A stretch of DNA of 64,000 nucleotides, taken from NCBI RefSeq assembly GCF_004794105.1, contig NZ_SRYR01000006.1:1-64000 (forward strand). The letters are read 5' to 3'. Both the position numbers and the translations under genes were made by a program. Shown here in pieces: positions 32,414 through 41,967 of this stretch. The number at the start of each line of letters is the position of its first letter. Position 1 is the stretch's first letter. This DNA comes from Clostridium sartagoforme. GTDB taxonomy: Bacteria; Bacillota; Clostridia; Clostridiales; Clostridiaceae. Below the pieces are notes generated by a model. The model made no database searches. It was given only the letters and a program-made list of their open reading frames with translations, and was not told where the DNA came from.

Positions 32414-34114
32414 ATGAGTAAAAAAGTAGTTATTGTCGGAGGGGTTGCTGGGGGAGCATCAACTGCAGCTAGATTAAGAAGATTAGATGAAAGTGCTGAA
32501 ATAATAATGTTTGAAAGAGGACCACACGTTTCATTTTCAAATTGTTGTTTACCATATCATCTAAGTGGAAAAGTTGAAGATCATGAAGATTTAGTTTTAA
32601 TGAAACCAGAAAAGTTCTTTAGTCAATATAAAATTGATGCAAGAGTATTTAGTGAAGTAGTTAGAATTGATAGAGAAAAGAAAGAAGTCACAATAAGAAA
32701 TGTAGTTAACGGAAAAGAGTATGTTGAGAGTTATGATAAGCTAGTACTTTCACCAGGAGCTAAAGCAATAGTTCCACCTATTAAGGGAATTGATGAGGTG
32801 AATTTATTTACAGTAAGAAATGTAGTAGATATAGCTAAGCTTAATGTATTTATTAAAGAAAGTAGAAGTAAGAACATTACGGTAATTGGTGGTGGATTTA
32901 TAGGAGTTGAGGTTGCAGAAAACTTAAAAGAGGCAGGATATAATGTTTCTTTAGTAGAAGCAATGGATCAAATAATGAAACCATTTGACTATGATATGGT
33001 ACAAGTATTACATAAAGCTATGTATGACAATGGAGTTAATCTTATAGTTGGAGATAAGGTAAGTTCATTTGAAAAAGATACAGTAGTTTTAGAATCAGGA
33101 AAAAAGATTATATCAGATGCAGTAGTTATGGCAATTGGAGTTATCCCAGAAACTGATTTAGCTAGAGAAGCTGGATTGGAAATAGGACAAACAGGTGCTA
33201 TAAAAGTAAACACTAATTATATGACTAATGATAACGATATATATGCAGTAGGAGATGCTATAGAGGTTCATCATGCATTAACAAATAGCATAACTAAGCT
33301 TCCACTTGCAGGACCAGCTCAAAAGCAAGCAAGAGCAGTAGCAGATCATATTAACGGATTACCTGTTAGAAATACTGGATTTATTGGTTCATCATGTATC
33401 CAAGTATTTGATTATAATGGAGCATCTACTGGTTTAACAGAGGGTCAAATTAAAGCTCTTAACTTAAATATTAATTATGAGGTTGTTAGAGTAATACCTC
33501 AAGATAAAGTAGGATTAATGCCAGGAAGTGAGCCACTGCATTTTAAATTAATATTTGAAGTACCAACAGGAAGAGTATTAGGAGCACAAGCAATAGGTAG
33601 AGGAAATGCAGATAAGAGAGTTGATGTAATTGCTACATTAATTAAGTTTAATGGAACAGTTTATGATTTAGCAGATTTAGAACTTTGTTATGCACCACCA
33701 TTTGGAACTGCAAAGGATGTTGTTAATCATGCAGCATTAGTGGCAACTAATCTTCTGCAAGGAACATTTAAACAAGTTTATTTACATCAAGTAAGGGACT
33801 TAGTAGAAAGTGGAGCTTATATCATAGATGTAAGAGAAGAAGATGAGTATGAATTAAGTCATATCAAAGGAGCAAAGAATGTTCCATTAAGTCAATTAAG
33901 AGATAGAGTTAATGAAATACCTAAGAATGTACCAGTATATTTACATTGTAGAAGTGCACAAAGAAGTTATAATGCAGCACTAACTCTAGGACATTTAGGT
34001 TTTGATAATATATATAATGTTTCAGGTGGATTTATGGGAATTAGTTTCTATGAATACTATAGCGATATGATAAGCGGAAGAGAAAAGATAGTTACAGATT
34101 ACAACTTTGATTAA
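32414..34114 (+). CDS. CoA-disulfide reductase/rhodanese fusion
   Basis: A 566-residue FAD-dependent NAD(P)H:disulfide oxidoreductase. Motifs are the FAD site VVIVGGVAGGASTAAR, the single redox Cys (C44) in SFSNCCLPYH as in CoA-disulfide reductases, the NAD(P) site ITVIGGGFIGVEVAENL, and the second FAD motif DIYAVGDAIEV. The last ~95 residues are a rhodanese domain with active Cys C512 (YLHCRSAQRS). Such CoADR-Rhd proteins reduce CoA polysulfide/persulfide or CoA disulfide. With the adjacent thiosulfate-type transporter it should make reduced sulfur available or remove polysulfide. An extra Cys (C45) follows the redox Cys. Confidence 0.92.
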   Translation: MSKKVVIVGGVAGGASTAARLRRLDESAEIIMFERGPHVSFSNCCLPYHLSGKVEDHEDLVLMKPEKFFSQYKIDARVFSEVVRIDREKKEVTIRNVVNGKEYVESYDKLVLSPGAKAIVPPIKGIDEVNLFTVRNVVDIAKLNVFIKESRSKNITVIGGGFIGVEVAENLKEAGYNVSLVEAMDQIMKPFDYDMVQVLHKAMYDNGVNLIVGDKVSSFEKDTVVLESGKKIISDAVVMAIGVIPETDLAREAGLEIGQTGAIKVNTNYMTNDNDIYAVGDAIEVHHALTNSITKLPLAGPAQKQARAVADHINGLPVRNTGFIGSSCIQVFDYNGASTGLTEGQIKALNLNINYEVVRVIPQDKVGLMPGSEPLHFKLIFEVPTGRVLGAQAIGRGNADKRVDVIATLIKFNGTVYDLADLELCYAPPFGTAKDVVNHAALVATNLLQGTFKQVYLHQVRDLVESGAYIIDVREEDEYELSHIKGAKNVPLSQLRDRVNEIPKNVPVYLHCRSAQRSYNAALTLGHLGFDNIYNVSGGFMGISFYEYYSDMISGREKIVTDYNFD

Positions 34115-34232
34115 TAAAAGGTACTTTGGGACAAGTTTTAATTTTTAATGAGGCTATTTGTAAAGCAGCCTCTGAATAAAAGTAGGGATTTAAAAACTTT
34201 AAATAAATAATTAATTAACATAGGAGGATATC

Positions 34233-35486
34233 ATGAAAAAAGGACAAGTATTTATAGGATTTGGAATTATTGCTGCAATTACTGCATTTATTATGACTAG
34301 TTATGCGGATAAAAGTAAGTTAGCATTATTTCTAATTACAGGGTTAATGTTAGGTTATGTACTACAAAGATCTAGATTCGGATTTGCTGGTGGAGTTAGA
34401 AAGATAGCTATGACTGGTGATGGGAAGCTAAGCAAAGCATTATTATTCTTATTTGCTATAACTGTAATTGGTGTAGCTGGAATTCATTATGCAGGAGCAC
34501 AAAGTGGAGCTGAAGCTGCTTTTAGAGCTGCTAAGGATGTTGCTACTATTCCTGGTACAGGCAGCGTATCTGCAATTTCATTAGGATTTATAATTGGTGG
34601 AATATTATTTGGTATCGGTATGGTACTAGGTGGAGGATGTGCTTCAGGTACATTATCAGATACTGGTGAAGGTTCAGTAAGAGGTTTAATAGTTCTTTTC
34701 TTCTTCTGTATAGGAGGAATGCTTGGTACTTGGAATTTACCTTCATTAAAGAAAACATTCTTATATGAGAATTCATTAACTGTTTATTTACCAGATACTT
34801 TTGGATATGTTGGTGCAGTATTAGTATCATTATTACTACTTTTAGGACTATATTTTATCGTTAAGATATATGAAAACAAGAGAAAGAAAGCTGGAACTCA
34901 AAAGCTAGAAGAGTATGCTGAATGGGAAAAGGCAATTGAAGAAGAAAAAGAATATAAGGTTTTAAGTAATAAAACTTATCATAAGCTTTTTGTTGAAAGA
35001 TGGTCTTTCTTTACAGGAGCTGCATTAATAGCAATATTATTTATATTTATAATTAATACAACTAATTCAAGCTGGGGTGCATCAGGCCCATATACTCACT
35101 GGGGAGTATGGTTATTTAGTAAGTTAGGAATTGACTTTGGAGCAATAGAAGCATTTAAAGGAAGTGCTGAAGTAGTTACTAAAGGAATATTAAATGATCC
35201 AGTTTCAGTAAGAAATATAGGTATTATTTTAGGGGCTGCTATCTGTATGTTACTAGCTGGAAGATGGAAGCTAACTGTAAACTTTAAAGCTAAGGATGTT
35301 GCATTCTATGGCTTAGGTGGTATATTAATGGGATATGGAGCAAAACTTGCAGGTGGATGTAACGTTGGTGCTTTATTCTCAGGAATAGCTAACCTTTCAT
35401 TATCAGGATGGGTATTTTTAGTAACACTTGTTGTTGGTGGTTTACTAGGAGTTAAATTAGTTAAGAAATTTAATATACCTGCATAG
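34233..35486 (+). CDS. YeeE/YedE-family sulfur (thiosulfate) transporter, TsuA-like
   Basis: A 417-residue membrane protein with two homologous halves of short helices. Conserved motifs are VLGGGCASGT (C136) and LAGGCNVGALFSG (C376), whose cysteines pass thiosulfate through TsuA. The first conserved motif, usually with a Cys between two Phe, here reads RSRFGFAGG, so one relay Cys may be missing. It follows the CoADR-rhodanese gene, which supports a role in import of thiosulfate or a related sulfur compound. A charged cytoplasmic segment (~residues 212-250) joins the halves. Confidence 0.88.
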   Translation: MKKGQVFIGFGIIAAITAFIMTSYADKSKLALFLITGLMLGYVLQRSRFGFAGGVRKIAMTGDGKLSKALLFLFAITVIGVAGIHYAGAQSGAEAAFRAAKDVATIPGTGSVSAISLGFIIGGILFGIGMVLGGGCASGTLSDTGEGSVRGLIVLFFFCIGGMLGTWNLPSLKKTFLYENSLTVYLPDTFGYVGAVLVSLLLLLGLYFIVKIYENKRKKAGTQKLEEYAEWEKAIEEEKEYKVLSNKTYHKLFVERWSFFTGAALIAILFIFIINTTNSSWGASGPYTHWGVWLFSKLGIDFGAIEAFKGSAEVVTKGILNDPVSVRNIGIILGAAICMLLAGRWKLTVNFKAKDVAFYGLGGILMGYGAKLAGGCNVGALFSGIANLSLSGWVFLVTLVVGGLLGVKLVKKFNIPA

Positions 35487-35529
35487 ATAGCAATAACATG
35501 ATAATATAATAGAAGAAATATTTTACAAG

Positions 35530-35559
35530 CCTATGTAGTTAATTCTACATAGGTTTTGT
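35530..35559 (+). terminator. Terminator after the YeeE-family gene
   Basis: CCTATGTAG / CTACATAGG with TTAATT loop, followed by TTTTGTT. Confidence 0.85.
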
Positions 35560-35587
35560 TGCTAAAGAAAAGTAGAAAGGAAAAAAT

Positions 35588-36898
35588 ATGAAGAAATATC
35601 TTAATAGGCTAGATGTATTTTCTATTGTTGTAGGTGGTATTATTGGTTGGGGATCATTTATGCTACCAGGAACTAAATTTTTAAAGGAAGCTGGAGTAAT
35701 AAATACAGCTATAGGACTTATACTAGGAGCATTATGTATTATTGTAATTGAAAGAAACTATGAAGTTATGATGTCCAATCAAAATGAAGAGGGAGGAGAA
35801 TTTGCCTTTACATATAATAATTTAGGGAAAAAGCATGGGTTTATTGTTGGGTGGTTCCTTACCTTAGCTTATTTTACAATGATTCCTCTAAATGCTACTG
35901 CTTTTCCATTAGTTATAAAGAAGTTAGTGGGTGGAGTTTTAGAGTTTGGATATCTATATAATGTTGCAGGATATAATGTGTATATAGGTGAAATACTTGC
36001 AGCTAGCATTATTATTCTGATTTTTGCTTATTTTAATATAAGAGGATTAAAAGAATCTACTAGGATACAGAATATTATAATAGTAATACTAATATCAATG
36101 GTGTTTTTAGTCTTTATAGGAATGATATTTAAGGGAGAAAGGGAAGCCTTCGTTCAAACTTATATTAAAGAATACTCATTTGATATAAAGGCAATAGCTA
36201 TGGTATTTGCTATAACGCCCTTTGCTTTTATTGGATTTGATGCTATTCCTCAATTAAGTAATGAATATAAATTTTCAGCTAAAAAGGCATCAATAGTTGC
36301 TGTAACTGGGCTTATTATAGGAACATTGATATACAATATATTAAATATAATAACAGCTTTAGCTTATACACCTGAACAAGCAGTACTCCTTGAGTGGGCA
36401 ACTGGTAGTGCTGTGCTAGGAACACTAGGAAAAGTAGCATTCTTTATGCTTATAATGGCATTATGTGGTGCGGTATGGAGTGGAATTAATGGATTTATGA
36501 TTTGTAGCTCAAAGCTACTAGGATCTGTAGCTAGATATAAGATGCTACCAGATAAAATGGGGAAGGTAAATAGAAGTGGAGTATACAAAAATGCAATACT
36601 ATTTTTAACATCTATAAGTTTAATAGCTCCATGGTTCGGTAGGGAAGTTATAATATGGATTGTAGATATGTCATCTCTTGGAGCAGCTGTAGCATATCTT
36701 TATGTTTCATATATTGCATATAGAAAGACTGAAAAGAAATCTGGTAAGGTATTTTCAATATTAGGAGTGATGATAAGTATTTTATTTATATTATTATTAC
36801 TACTTCCAATGTCTCCAGCTGGATTAGGAAAGGAATCTATGATATCCCTACTAATATGGAGTGTTATGGGGATTATCTTTTATTTTAATATTAAGTAA
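35588..36898 (+). CDS. APC-superfamily amino-acid permease
   Basis: A 436-residue, 12-segment permease. The first helix has the unwound GGIIGWGSFMLPG motif of the APC family, and TM6 has AITPFAFIGFDAIPQ. The substrate cannot be deduced. It has its own AAAGGAAA site and follows a terminator, so it is a single gene and may not belong to the sulfur cluster. Confidence 0.82.
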   Translation: MKKYLNRLDVFSIVVGGIIGWGSFMLPGTKFLKEAGVINTAIGLILGALCIIVIERNYEVMMSNQNEEGGEFAFTYNNLGKKHGFIVGWFLTLAYFTMIPLNATAFPLVIKKLVGGVLEFGYLYNVAGYNVYIGEILAASIIILIFAYFNIRGLKESTRIQNIIIVILISMVFLVFIGMIFKGEREAFVQTYIKEYSFDIKAIAMVFAITPFAFIGFDAIPQLSNEYKFSAKKASIVAVTGLIIGTLIYNILNIITALAYTPEQAVLLEWATGSAVLGTLGKVAFFMLIMALCGAVWSGINGFMICSSKLLGSVARYKMLPDKMGKVNRSGVYKNAILFLTSISLIAPWFGREVIIWIVDMSSLGAAVAYLYVSYIAYRKTEKKSGKVFSILGVMISILFILLLLLPMSPAGLGKESMISLLIWSVMGIIFYFNIK

Positions 36899-37013
36899 AT
36901 TAGTAGAAATACTCGTAGTATTATTAAGGATTTTAATATAATTATGTGATTATCATATTGTTATATTTTCACCTATTAGATATTAAATTTAACGTTTAAG
37001 ATAATTAGGTTAT

Positions 37014-37045
37014 AACCGTACTGACAAATAGGTACGGTTTTTTTA
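37014..37045 (+). terminator. Terminator after the APC permease; otherwise empty region
   Basis: AACCGTAC / GTACGGTT with a 10-base loop and a T run. It is 115 bases past the permease stop. The rest of 36899-37253 is AT-rich and has no reading frame I trust; the recQ promoter must lie in its second half. Confidence 0.85.
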
Positions 37046-37253
37046 TTGGTTTTTTATTAATTACAAATAATACATAAAGTGTATAAAAAAGTAAATAAAC
37101 TATTATAGCAATTGTTTATTTTTATTTATTTTTAAAATAAGAAGAGATATCGATATTTAGAAATATAGTAAATTAAAATACTAATGAATATATTTAGAGA
37201 TACAGTGCTATAATTAAGATAATAAAATAGAAGGATAAATAAGGAGAATAGCA

Positions 37254-39701
37254 TTGTCAGTTGATAAATTAGAAGTTTTAGAAAAATATTTTGGATATAA
37301 GAGCTTTAGAAGAGGGCAAGAAGAGATAATAGATGAAATAATAAATGGTAGAGATGTTCTTGCAATTATGCCAACTGGAGGGGGGAAGTCTATTTGTTAT
37401 CAGATTCCATCCTTAATTTTGGATGGAATAACAATAGTAATTTCACCACTTATATCCCTTATGAAAGATCAAGTTGATACCTTAAATTCTACTGGAATTA
37501 ATTCTGCCTTTTTAAATAGTTCATTATCTATGTATGAATTTAATGAAATAATGAATGGGATTGAGAATAATAAATATAAGATAATTTATGTTGCGCCTGA
37601 AAGACTTCTTTCAAATGATTTTATTACAGCAATTACTAAGATTAAGATAGCACAAGTAGCAATTGATGAGGCTCACTGTGTATCTCAGTGGGGACATGAC
37701 TTTAGGGTAAGTTATAAAGGTATTGCAACCTTTATTGATAAACTTATAGAAAGACCAATTATTACAGCTTTTACTGCAACTGCATCAGAAGAAGTAAGGA
37801 GTGATATTGTAAATTTATTAAAGCTTAATTCGCCTAAGGTATTTGTAACAGGATTTGATAGAGAAAATTTAAGGATTAATATTGTTAAAGGTATAGAGAA
37901 AAAGAAGTTTTTAGTTAACTATATAAAAAATAATATTAATGACTCTGGAATAATATATGCAGCAACAAGGAAAGAAGTAGAAAGTATATATGAATTATTA
38001 AAGAAGAATAAAATTAATGTAGGAAAGTATCATGCAGGCCTTTCTAATGATGAGAGAATTAAAAATCAAGAAAGGTTTATAAATGATGAAGTTACTGTAA
38101 TAGTTGCAACTAATGCCTTTGGAATGGGAATTGATAAACCTAATATAAGATATGTTCTTCATTATAATATGCCTAAAAATGTAGAAGGATATTATCAAGA
38201 GATAGGTAGAGCTGGGAGAGATGGTGAAGCAAGTGAATGTATTATGCTTTTTTCACCAGCAGATGTTATTACTCAAAAATACTTAATAGAAGTTAGTACT
38301 GAAGATCCAATAAGAAAGAATAATCAATATAAGAAGCTTCAACAAATGACAAGCTTAGTTTATATAAATAGCTGTTATAGGAAATATATATTAAATTACT
38401 TTGGAGATTCCTATGAAGGGGAATGTGATAATTGTAGTAATTGTTTAAATAAAGGTGAGGTTAAAGATAAAACTATAGATGCTCAAAAAGTTATGTCTTG
38501 TATTTATAAGATGAAGAGAAGCTTTGGAGTAGGTATGATAGTAGATGTTCTTAGAGGATCTAAAAATAAGAAGCTTTTAAACTTTGGTTTTGATGAAATA
38601 AGTACTTATGGAATTATGAAAGAGTACTCAAGTGATGGATTAAAGGAATTTATAAATATATTAATTGCTCATGGATATTTAGATGTTAATGAGGAATTTT
38701 CAACTGTGGCTTTAAATAATATATCTTTTAAAGTTATAAAGGGAGAAGTTGAAGTTCTACTTAAGGAAGTTAATATTGAAAGTAATAAAGCAGAGAATAA
38801 TGACTTATTTGATAAATTAAAATACTTAAGACGTGAAATAGCTGAAGAAGAAAAGAAGGCTCCATATATGATATTTGGTGATGGTACTTTAAGAGAGATG
38901 AGTATAAAGTATCCTATAAATAAGGATGAAATCCTTCAAGTATCAGGAGTTGGTGAGATTAAGTATGAGAGATATGGAGAAAGATTTATAGAAATTATTA
39001 GAGAGTATGTAGCTGCTAATAATATTAAGAAGGAAGTAGCAATAGAAGAAGTACAATTAGAAGAAATAGAAGATGATTACTTTGAAGTGAATAGTGATAA
39101 TGAGCTTTTAGAAAGACTTATAAAAATAAGAGAAGAATTAGCTAAAAAGCTTAACCTACCTGTATCAATGGTTTTAAGTAAGAATACATTGAAAGAAATA
39201 AGTGGAAGATATCCTAATACCTTAGATAAACTTAAAGATATAGGCGGAATTGGACCAAAGAAGATTGAAGGATATGGTCAGCAAATAGTTGAAGAAGTTA
39301 ATAATTATATTATTGAAAAGGGCATTGAACCTATTTGGAAAGAAAAGAAGAGGAAAAAGCTTATTATAGATGGAGAAACTAGGGCATCTTCTGAAATAGC
39401 TTTAGATAGACTTAATATGGGGGAAGAGATAGAGTATATATCAGGGGATATGGAAATATCAATTTCAACTATCTTAGGATATGTTACAGATTATATAAAA
39501 GCAACAGGAGATTATAGTATTAAGATAGACCTAGATAAGTACTATGATAAAGAAAATGAAGATATAATTTTAAGTTCTATTAATAAAAATGGAATAGATA
39601 AAATTCAAGTTATTAAAAAGAGTTTACCAGACTATATTAAGTACGAAGCTATAAGAGCTGTAATACTAAAAAACAAGTTTATGAATGATAAAATTTCTTA
39701 A
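37254..39701 (+). CDS. recQ: RecQ-family DNA helicase
   Basis: An 815-residue 3'-5' helicase for recombination and fork repair. The core has motif I PTGGGKS, DEAH at IDEAHCVSQWGHDF, motif III TAFTATA, and motif VI QEIGRAGRDGE. It is followed by the zinc-binding region with four Cys (CYRKYIL...CDNCSNC). Two HRDC domains follow (about 530-595 and 625-695; LRREIAEEEKKAPYMIF and IREELAKKLNLPVSMVL). A C-terminal HTH_40-like region (~720-800) ends the protein. Two HRDC domains are more than in E. coli RecQ (one). The start is a TTG with AAGGAG 7 bases upstream; no ATG fits. Confidence 0.94.
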   Translation: MSVDKLEVLEKYFGYKSFRRGQEEIIDEIINGRDVLAIMPTGGGKSICYQIPSLILDGITIVISPLISLMKDQVDTLNSTGINSAFLNSSLSMYEFNEIMNGIENNKYKIIYVAPERLLSNDFITAITKIKIAQVAIDEAHCVSQWGHDFRVSYKGIATFIDKLIERPIITAFTATASEEVRSDIVNLLKLNSPKVFVTGFDRENLRINIVKGIEKKKFLVNYIKNNINDSGIIYAATRKEVESIYELLKKNKINVGKYHAGLSNDERIKNQERFINDEVTVIVATNAFGMGIDKPNIRYVLHYNMPKNVEGYYQEIGRAGRDGEASECIMLFSPADVITQKYLIEVSTEDPIRKNNQYKKLQQMTSLVYINSCYRKYILNYFGDSYEGECDNCSNCLNKGEVKDKTIDAQKVMSCIYKMKRSFGVGMIVDVLRGSKNKKLLNFGFDEISTYGIMKEYSSDGLKEFINILIAHGYLDVNEEFSTVALNNISFKVIKGEVEVLLKEVNIESNKAENNDLFDKLKYLRREIAEEEKKAPYMIFGDGTLREMSIKYPINKDEILQVSGVGEIKYERYGERFIEIIREYVAANNIKKEVAIEEVQLEEIEDDYFEVNSDNELLERLIKIREELAKKLNLPVSMVLSKNTLKEISGRYPNTLDKLKDIGGIGPKKIEGYGQQIVEEVNNYIIEKGIEPIWKEKKRKKLIIDGETRASSEIALDRLNMGEEIEYISGDMEISISTILGYVTDYIKATGDYSIKIDLDKYYDKENEDIILSSINKNGIDKIQVIKKSLPDYIKYEAIRAVILKNKFMNDKIS

Positions 39702-39709
39702 TATATAAT

Positions 39710-39761
39710 AAAAGGAGCTACTAAAATCCATATGTACTTATGGGGGATAGTAGCTCCTTTT
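39710..39761. terminator. Terminator after recQ, likely two-way
   Basis: A 14-bp stem, AAAAGGAGCTACTA / TAGTAGCTCCTTTT, with a 24-base loop, lies between recQ and the convergent thioredoxin-like gene. Confidence 0.85.
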
Positions 39762-39796
39762 ATATTTCCAAGGAAATTATGTTAAATAATATAGTA

Positions 39797-40150
39797 CTAA
39801 TTATTTAACATTTCTAATATTTCATCTTCTGGAGTGGAAGAATCGCAACGAACTTCAACTTCATTATTCTTTCTAACAATAAAGCCTGGTACAGTTACTA
39901 TATTATATTTTGATCTAAATGTTTTAAGATTATTATCTGAAGAATCTTGGCTATCTACATAATAAATAGTTGTATTGATTTTATCAGTTAATCCACTTAA
40001 TTTATTAGCAAACTTACGACAAAATGGACAAGTTTCTCTACCTATATAAACAACAGCTAAATCCTCATTAGATAATAAGTTATCTGCTTCTGCAGAAAAT
40101 ATTCTTTTAAATACTTGTATATCTTCGTTATAATTGTTTCCTTCAATCAT
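39797..40150 (-). CDS. Thioredoxin-fold protein with CPFC motif
   Basis: A 117-residue thioredoxin-fold protein with redox motif C41-P-F-C44 in YIGRETCPFCRKF and the cis-Pro in VTVPGF. The GR-x-CPxC pattern resembles bacteriocin-accessory (Bta-like) thioredoxins. There is no signal peptide, so it should act in the cytoplasm on disulfides. GGAGGG precedes the start. No bacteriocin gene is near. Confidence 0.8.
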   Translation of the reverse strand: MIEGNNYNEDIQVFKRIFSAEADNLLSNEDLAVVYIGRETCPFCRKFANKLSGLTDKINTTIYYVDSQDSSDNNLKTFRSKYNIVTVPGFIVRKNNEVEVRCDSSTPEDEILEMLNN

Positions 40151-40225
40151 ATTACGCCCTCCTACCTTTTAGAATATTATACCAAATACAAATTATTACA
40201 TCAAATAATTGGATTTAGAATGTAA

Positions 40226-40254
40226 AAAAAGGTGCCGTTTGTGTAACAGCACCA
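40226..40254 (-). terminator. Terminator of the DUF4317 gene
   Basis: GGTGCCGTT / AACAGCACC-type stem (one bulge); on the minus strand it ends in a run of seven U. It is about 105 bases past the stop. Confidence 0.78.
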
Positions 40255-40359
40255 TTAAAAAATTAAAACTAAAAATAATTGTTTTTTCATTAATTTTTTA
40301 TTACTTATTGGTTAGTATTTAGTATCTATTGTGTGGCAATACCATTTTATTTATATAAC

Positions 40360-41778
40360 TTAAAATAAGTCATCTAATCCATTTACTGTAGTTTGTTCAT
40401 TTTCATCGATAGGAATAACTATGCATTTTTGTCCATCAATCATTTGAGATTTTATTTGAGGTATCTTTTCAGGTTTTACTTGAAGTATAACATCATATTC
40501 AGAATCAGCTTTATCATCTGTCTGGATATTTTCTTGAGTTTCTTCAGCAATAACTTCTACTGTTACTTCTAGATCATTATCTTTAGATTCTTCTAAATTA
40601 GGTTCTATATGTTCATCTAAATTAGATTCAACAGAATCTTCTAAAGCCGAGTCATCATTATTATCTGATAAAGTAGCAGATTCCTTATCTATAGCAACTT
40701 CTTGTTTGACCTGCTCAAGTCTATTTTGTAAAATCTCAACTTGCTTTTCAAGTCTTTCTTCTCTTTTTCTTTGCTCATTTGCCTTCAGTACCTTTGTATC
40801 AATTAAGTTTTCTGCTAAAGGAAGGTCATCACCAAAGCATGCAACATAAGACTTTTCTATCTTAGAAGTAAGTTCTTCAGGGATTCCACTTTCTATTAAA
40901 AGATTTTGAATATCTTTATTTGTTAATGTTATAGGATCAGAATCTGGATCATCGTATATGGCATTATATTCATCGATAATATTATTTAAATTATCCTGTA
41001 CTTCCATAAATATTTTATCTGCCTTTTGTTCATCAGCACCGAAGGAATCTTTAATAATTGATTGGAAGGTATCCTTTTGAATAGCAGCAGTTTGCTTTGA
41101 GTAGCAGCCTAAAACATTTTCCATTAACTCTGGATGAGTATCCTTAGCATTCTTTGTATAATACATAATGGAGTTAACATCTGAACTACGATTAATAAAT
41201 GCAGGGAATATAAAGCCATTAGTTGGATTTTCCACTACCCAATCTCTGATACGTGCTTTTATTTTATTTTCTTCTTCAAAGTATCTAAGGCCTGGATCTG
41301 AAAGTGAAACAGGGCAAATTGCACATAATACATATTCATATACTTCTTCAGATTCATCTAGCTTTAGGTTATCCTTTGTCTTTGTAATAACATCATAAGC
41401 ATCATGAAAAATAAGTATTAAAAAGTTACCAGTATAATCATAGCTTTCAATAATAGATTGATAAAAATCATCTAATAGAGAGTCATCCTTAAGTTGACTA
41501 TTTTTTAATTGCATAAGAGAAACTTGCTTTTCATTTATAAGGTCATCATTAAATGGAAAGTTAAGTTCTAAAATATTATTTCCTATAGTACCAGAAAGAA
41601 CTTTTTTAGCAATTTCTAAGTACTTAAAGTATTCATCTTCATCTAAATTTAAAAATGTTTCTCTAAATTTTAAGATAACATGTTTTTCTCCATTAACGTA
41701 GCAACCGCACATTTTAGTAAAAGTGCAATAATCTTTCTTCAAACGTTTTTTTAGTTCAAGTATATCTTTTTTTCTCAT
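40360..41778 (-). CDS. DUF4317 protein
   Basis: A 472-residue protein that matches the clostridial DUF4317 family: it starts MRKKDILELKKRLKKDYCTFTKMCGCYV and continues with FRETFLNLDEDEYFKYLEIAKKVLSG. The middle is globular. From about residue 345 there is a coiled-coil-like charged stretch (ANEQRKREERLEKQVEILQ), then a very acidic, low-complexity tail and a final conserved block (QMIDGQKCIVIPIDENEQ). Its function is unknown. The ATG at 41778 has AGGAG 7 bases upstream, which decides against the longer start at 41817. Confidence 0.85.
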   Translation of the reverse strand: MRKKDILELKKRLKKDYCTFTKMCGCYVNGEKHVILKFRETFLNLDEDEYFKYLEIAKKVLSGTIGNNILELNFPFNDDLINEKQVSLMQLKNSQLKDDSLLDDFYQSIIESYDYTGNFLILIFHDAYDVITKTKDNLKLDESEEVYEYVLCAICPVSLSDPGLRYFEEENKIKARIRDWVVENPTNGFIFPAFINRSSDVNSIMYYTKNAKDTHPELMENVLGCYSKQTAAIQKDTFQSIIKDSFGADEQKADKIFMEVQDNLNNIIDEYNAIYDDPDSDPITLTNKDIQNLLIESGIPEELTSKIEKSYVACFGDDLPLAENLIDTKVLKANEQRKREERLEKQVEILQNRLEQVKQEVAIDKESATLSDNNDDSALEDSVESNLDEHIEPNLEESKDNDLEVTVEVIAEETQENIQTDDKADSEYDVILQVKPEKIPQIKSQMIDGQKCIVIPIDENEQTTVNGLDDLF

Positions 41779-41819
41779 ATATAAACTCCTCAATCTATTT
41801 TTATATTTGAAGTTCAACT

Positions 41820-41840
41820 CTCTAAATCAGAGATTTAGAG
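41820..41840. repeat. Perfect palindrome CTCTAAATC-AGA-GATTTAGAG
   Basis: A 9-bp perfect inverted repeat, upstream of the DUF4317 gene. The same left arm and most of the right arm occur after rlmH (11516-11534), and in part after aroQ (18782-18798). It is a likely small dispersed element. Confidence 0.55.
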
Positions 41841-41967
41841 TCTCACTTAAGTATAAGCTTTTTTAAAAGTTAAATAAAGATTTTAAAGTTTATTTACTTT
41901 TATTAATTGAATAAATAAAATAAGTAAATAATAGTCCTATATTAATTAACATGTTAGGGAGGAAAAA

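Noticed and set aside
36960..37000. TTTAACGTT string near 36988 as another LysR box
   Set aside because: It lies after the permease gene and before a terminator, not in a promoter of the cluster; it is more likely chance.
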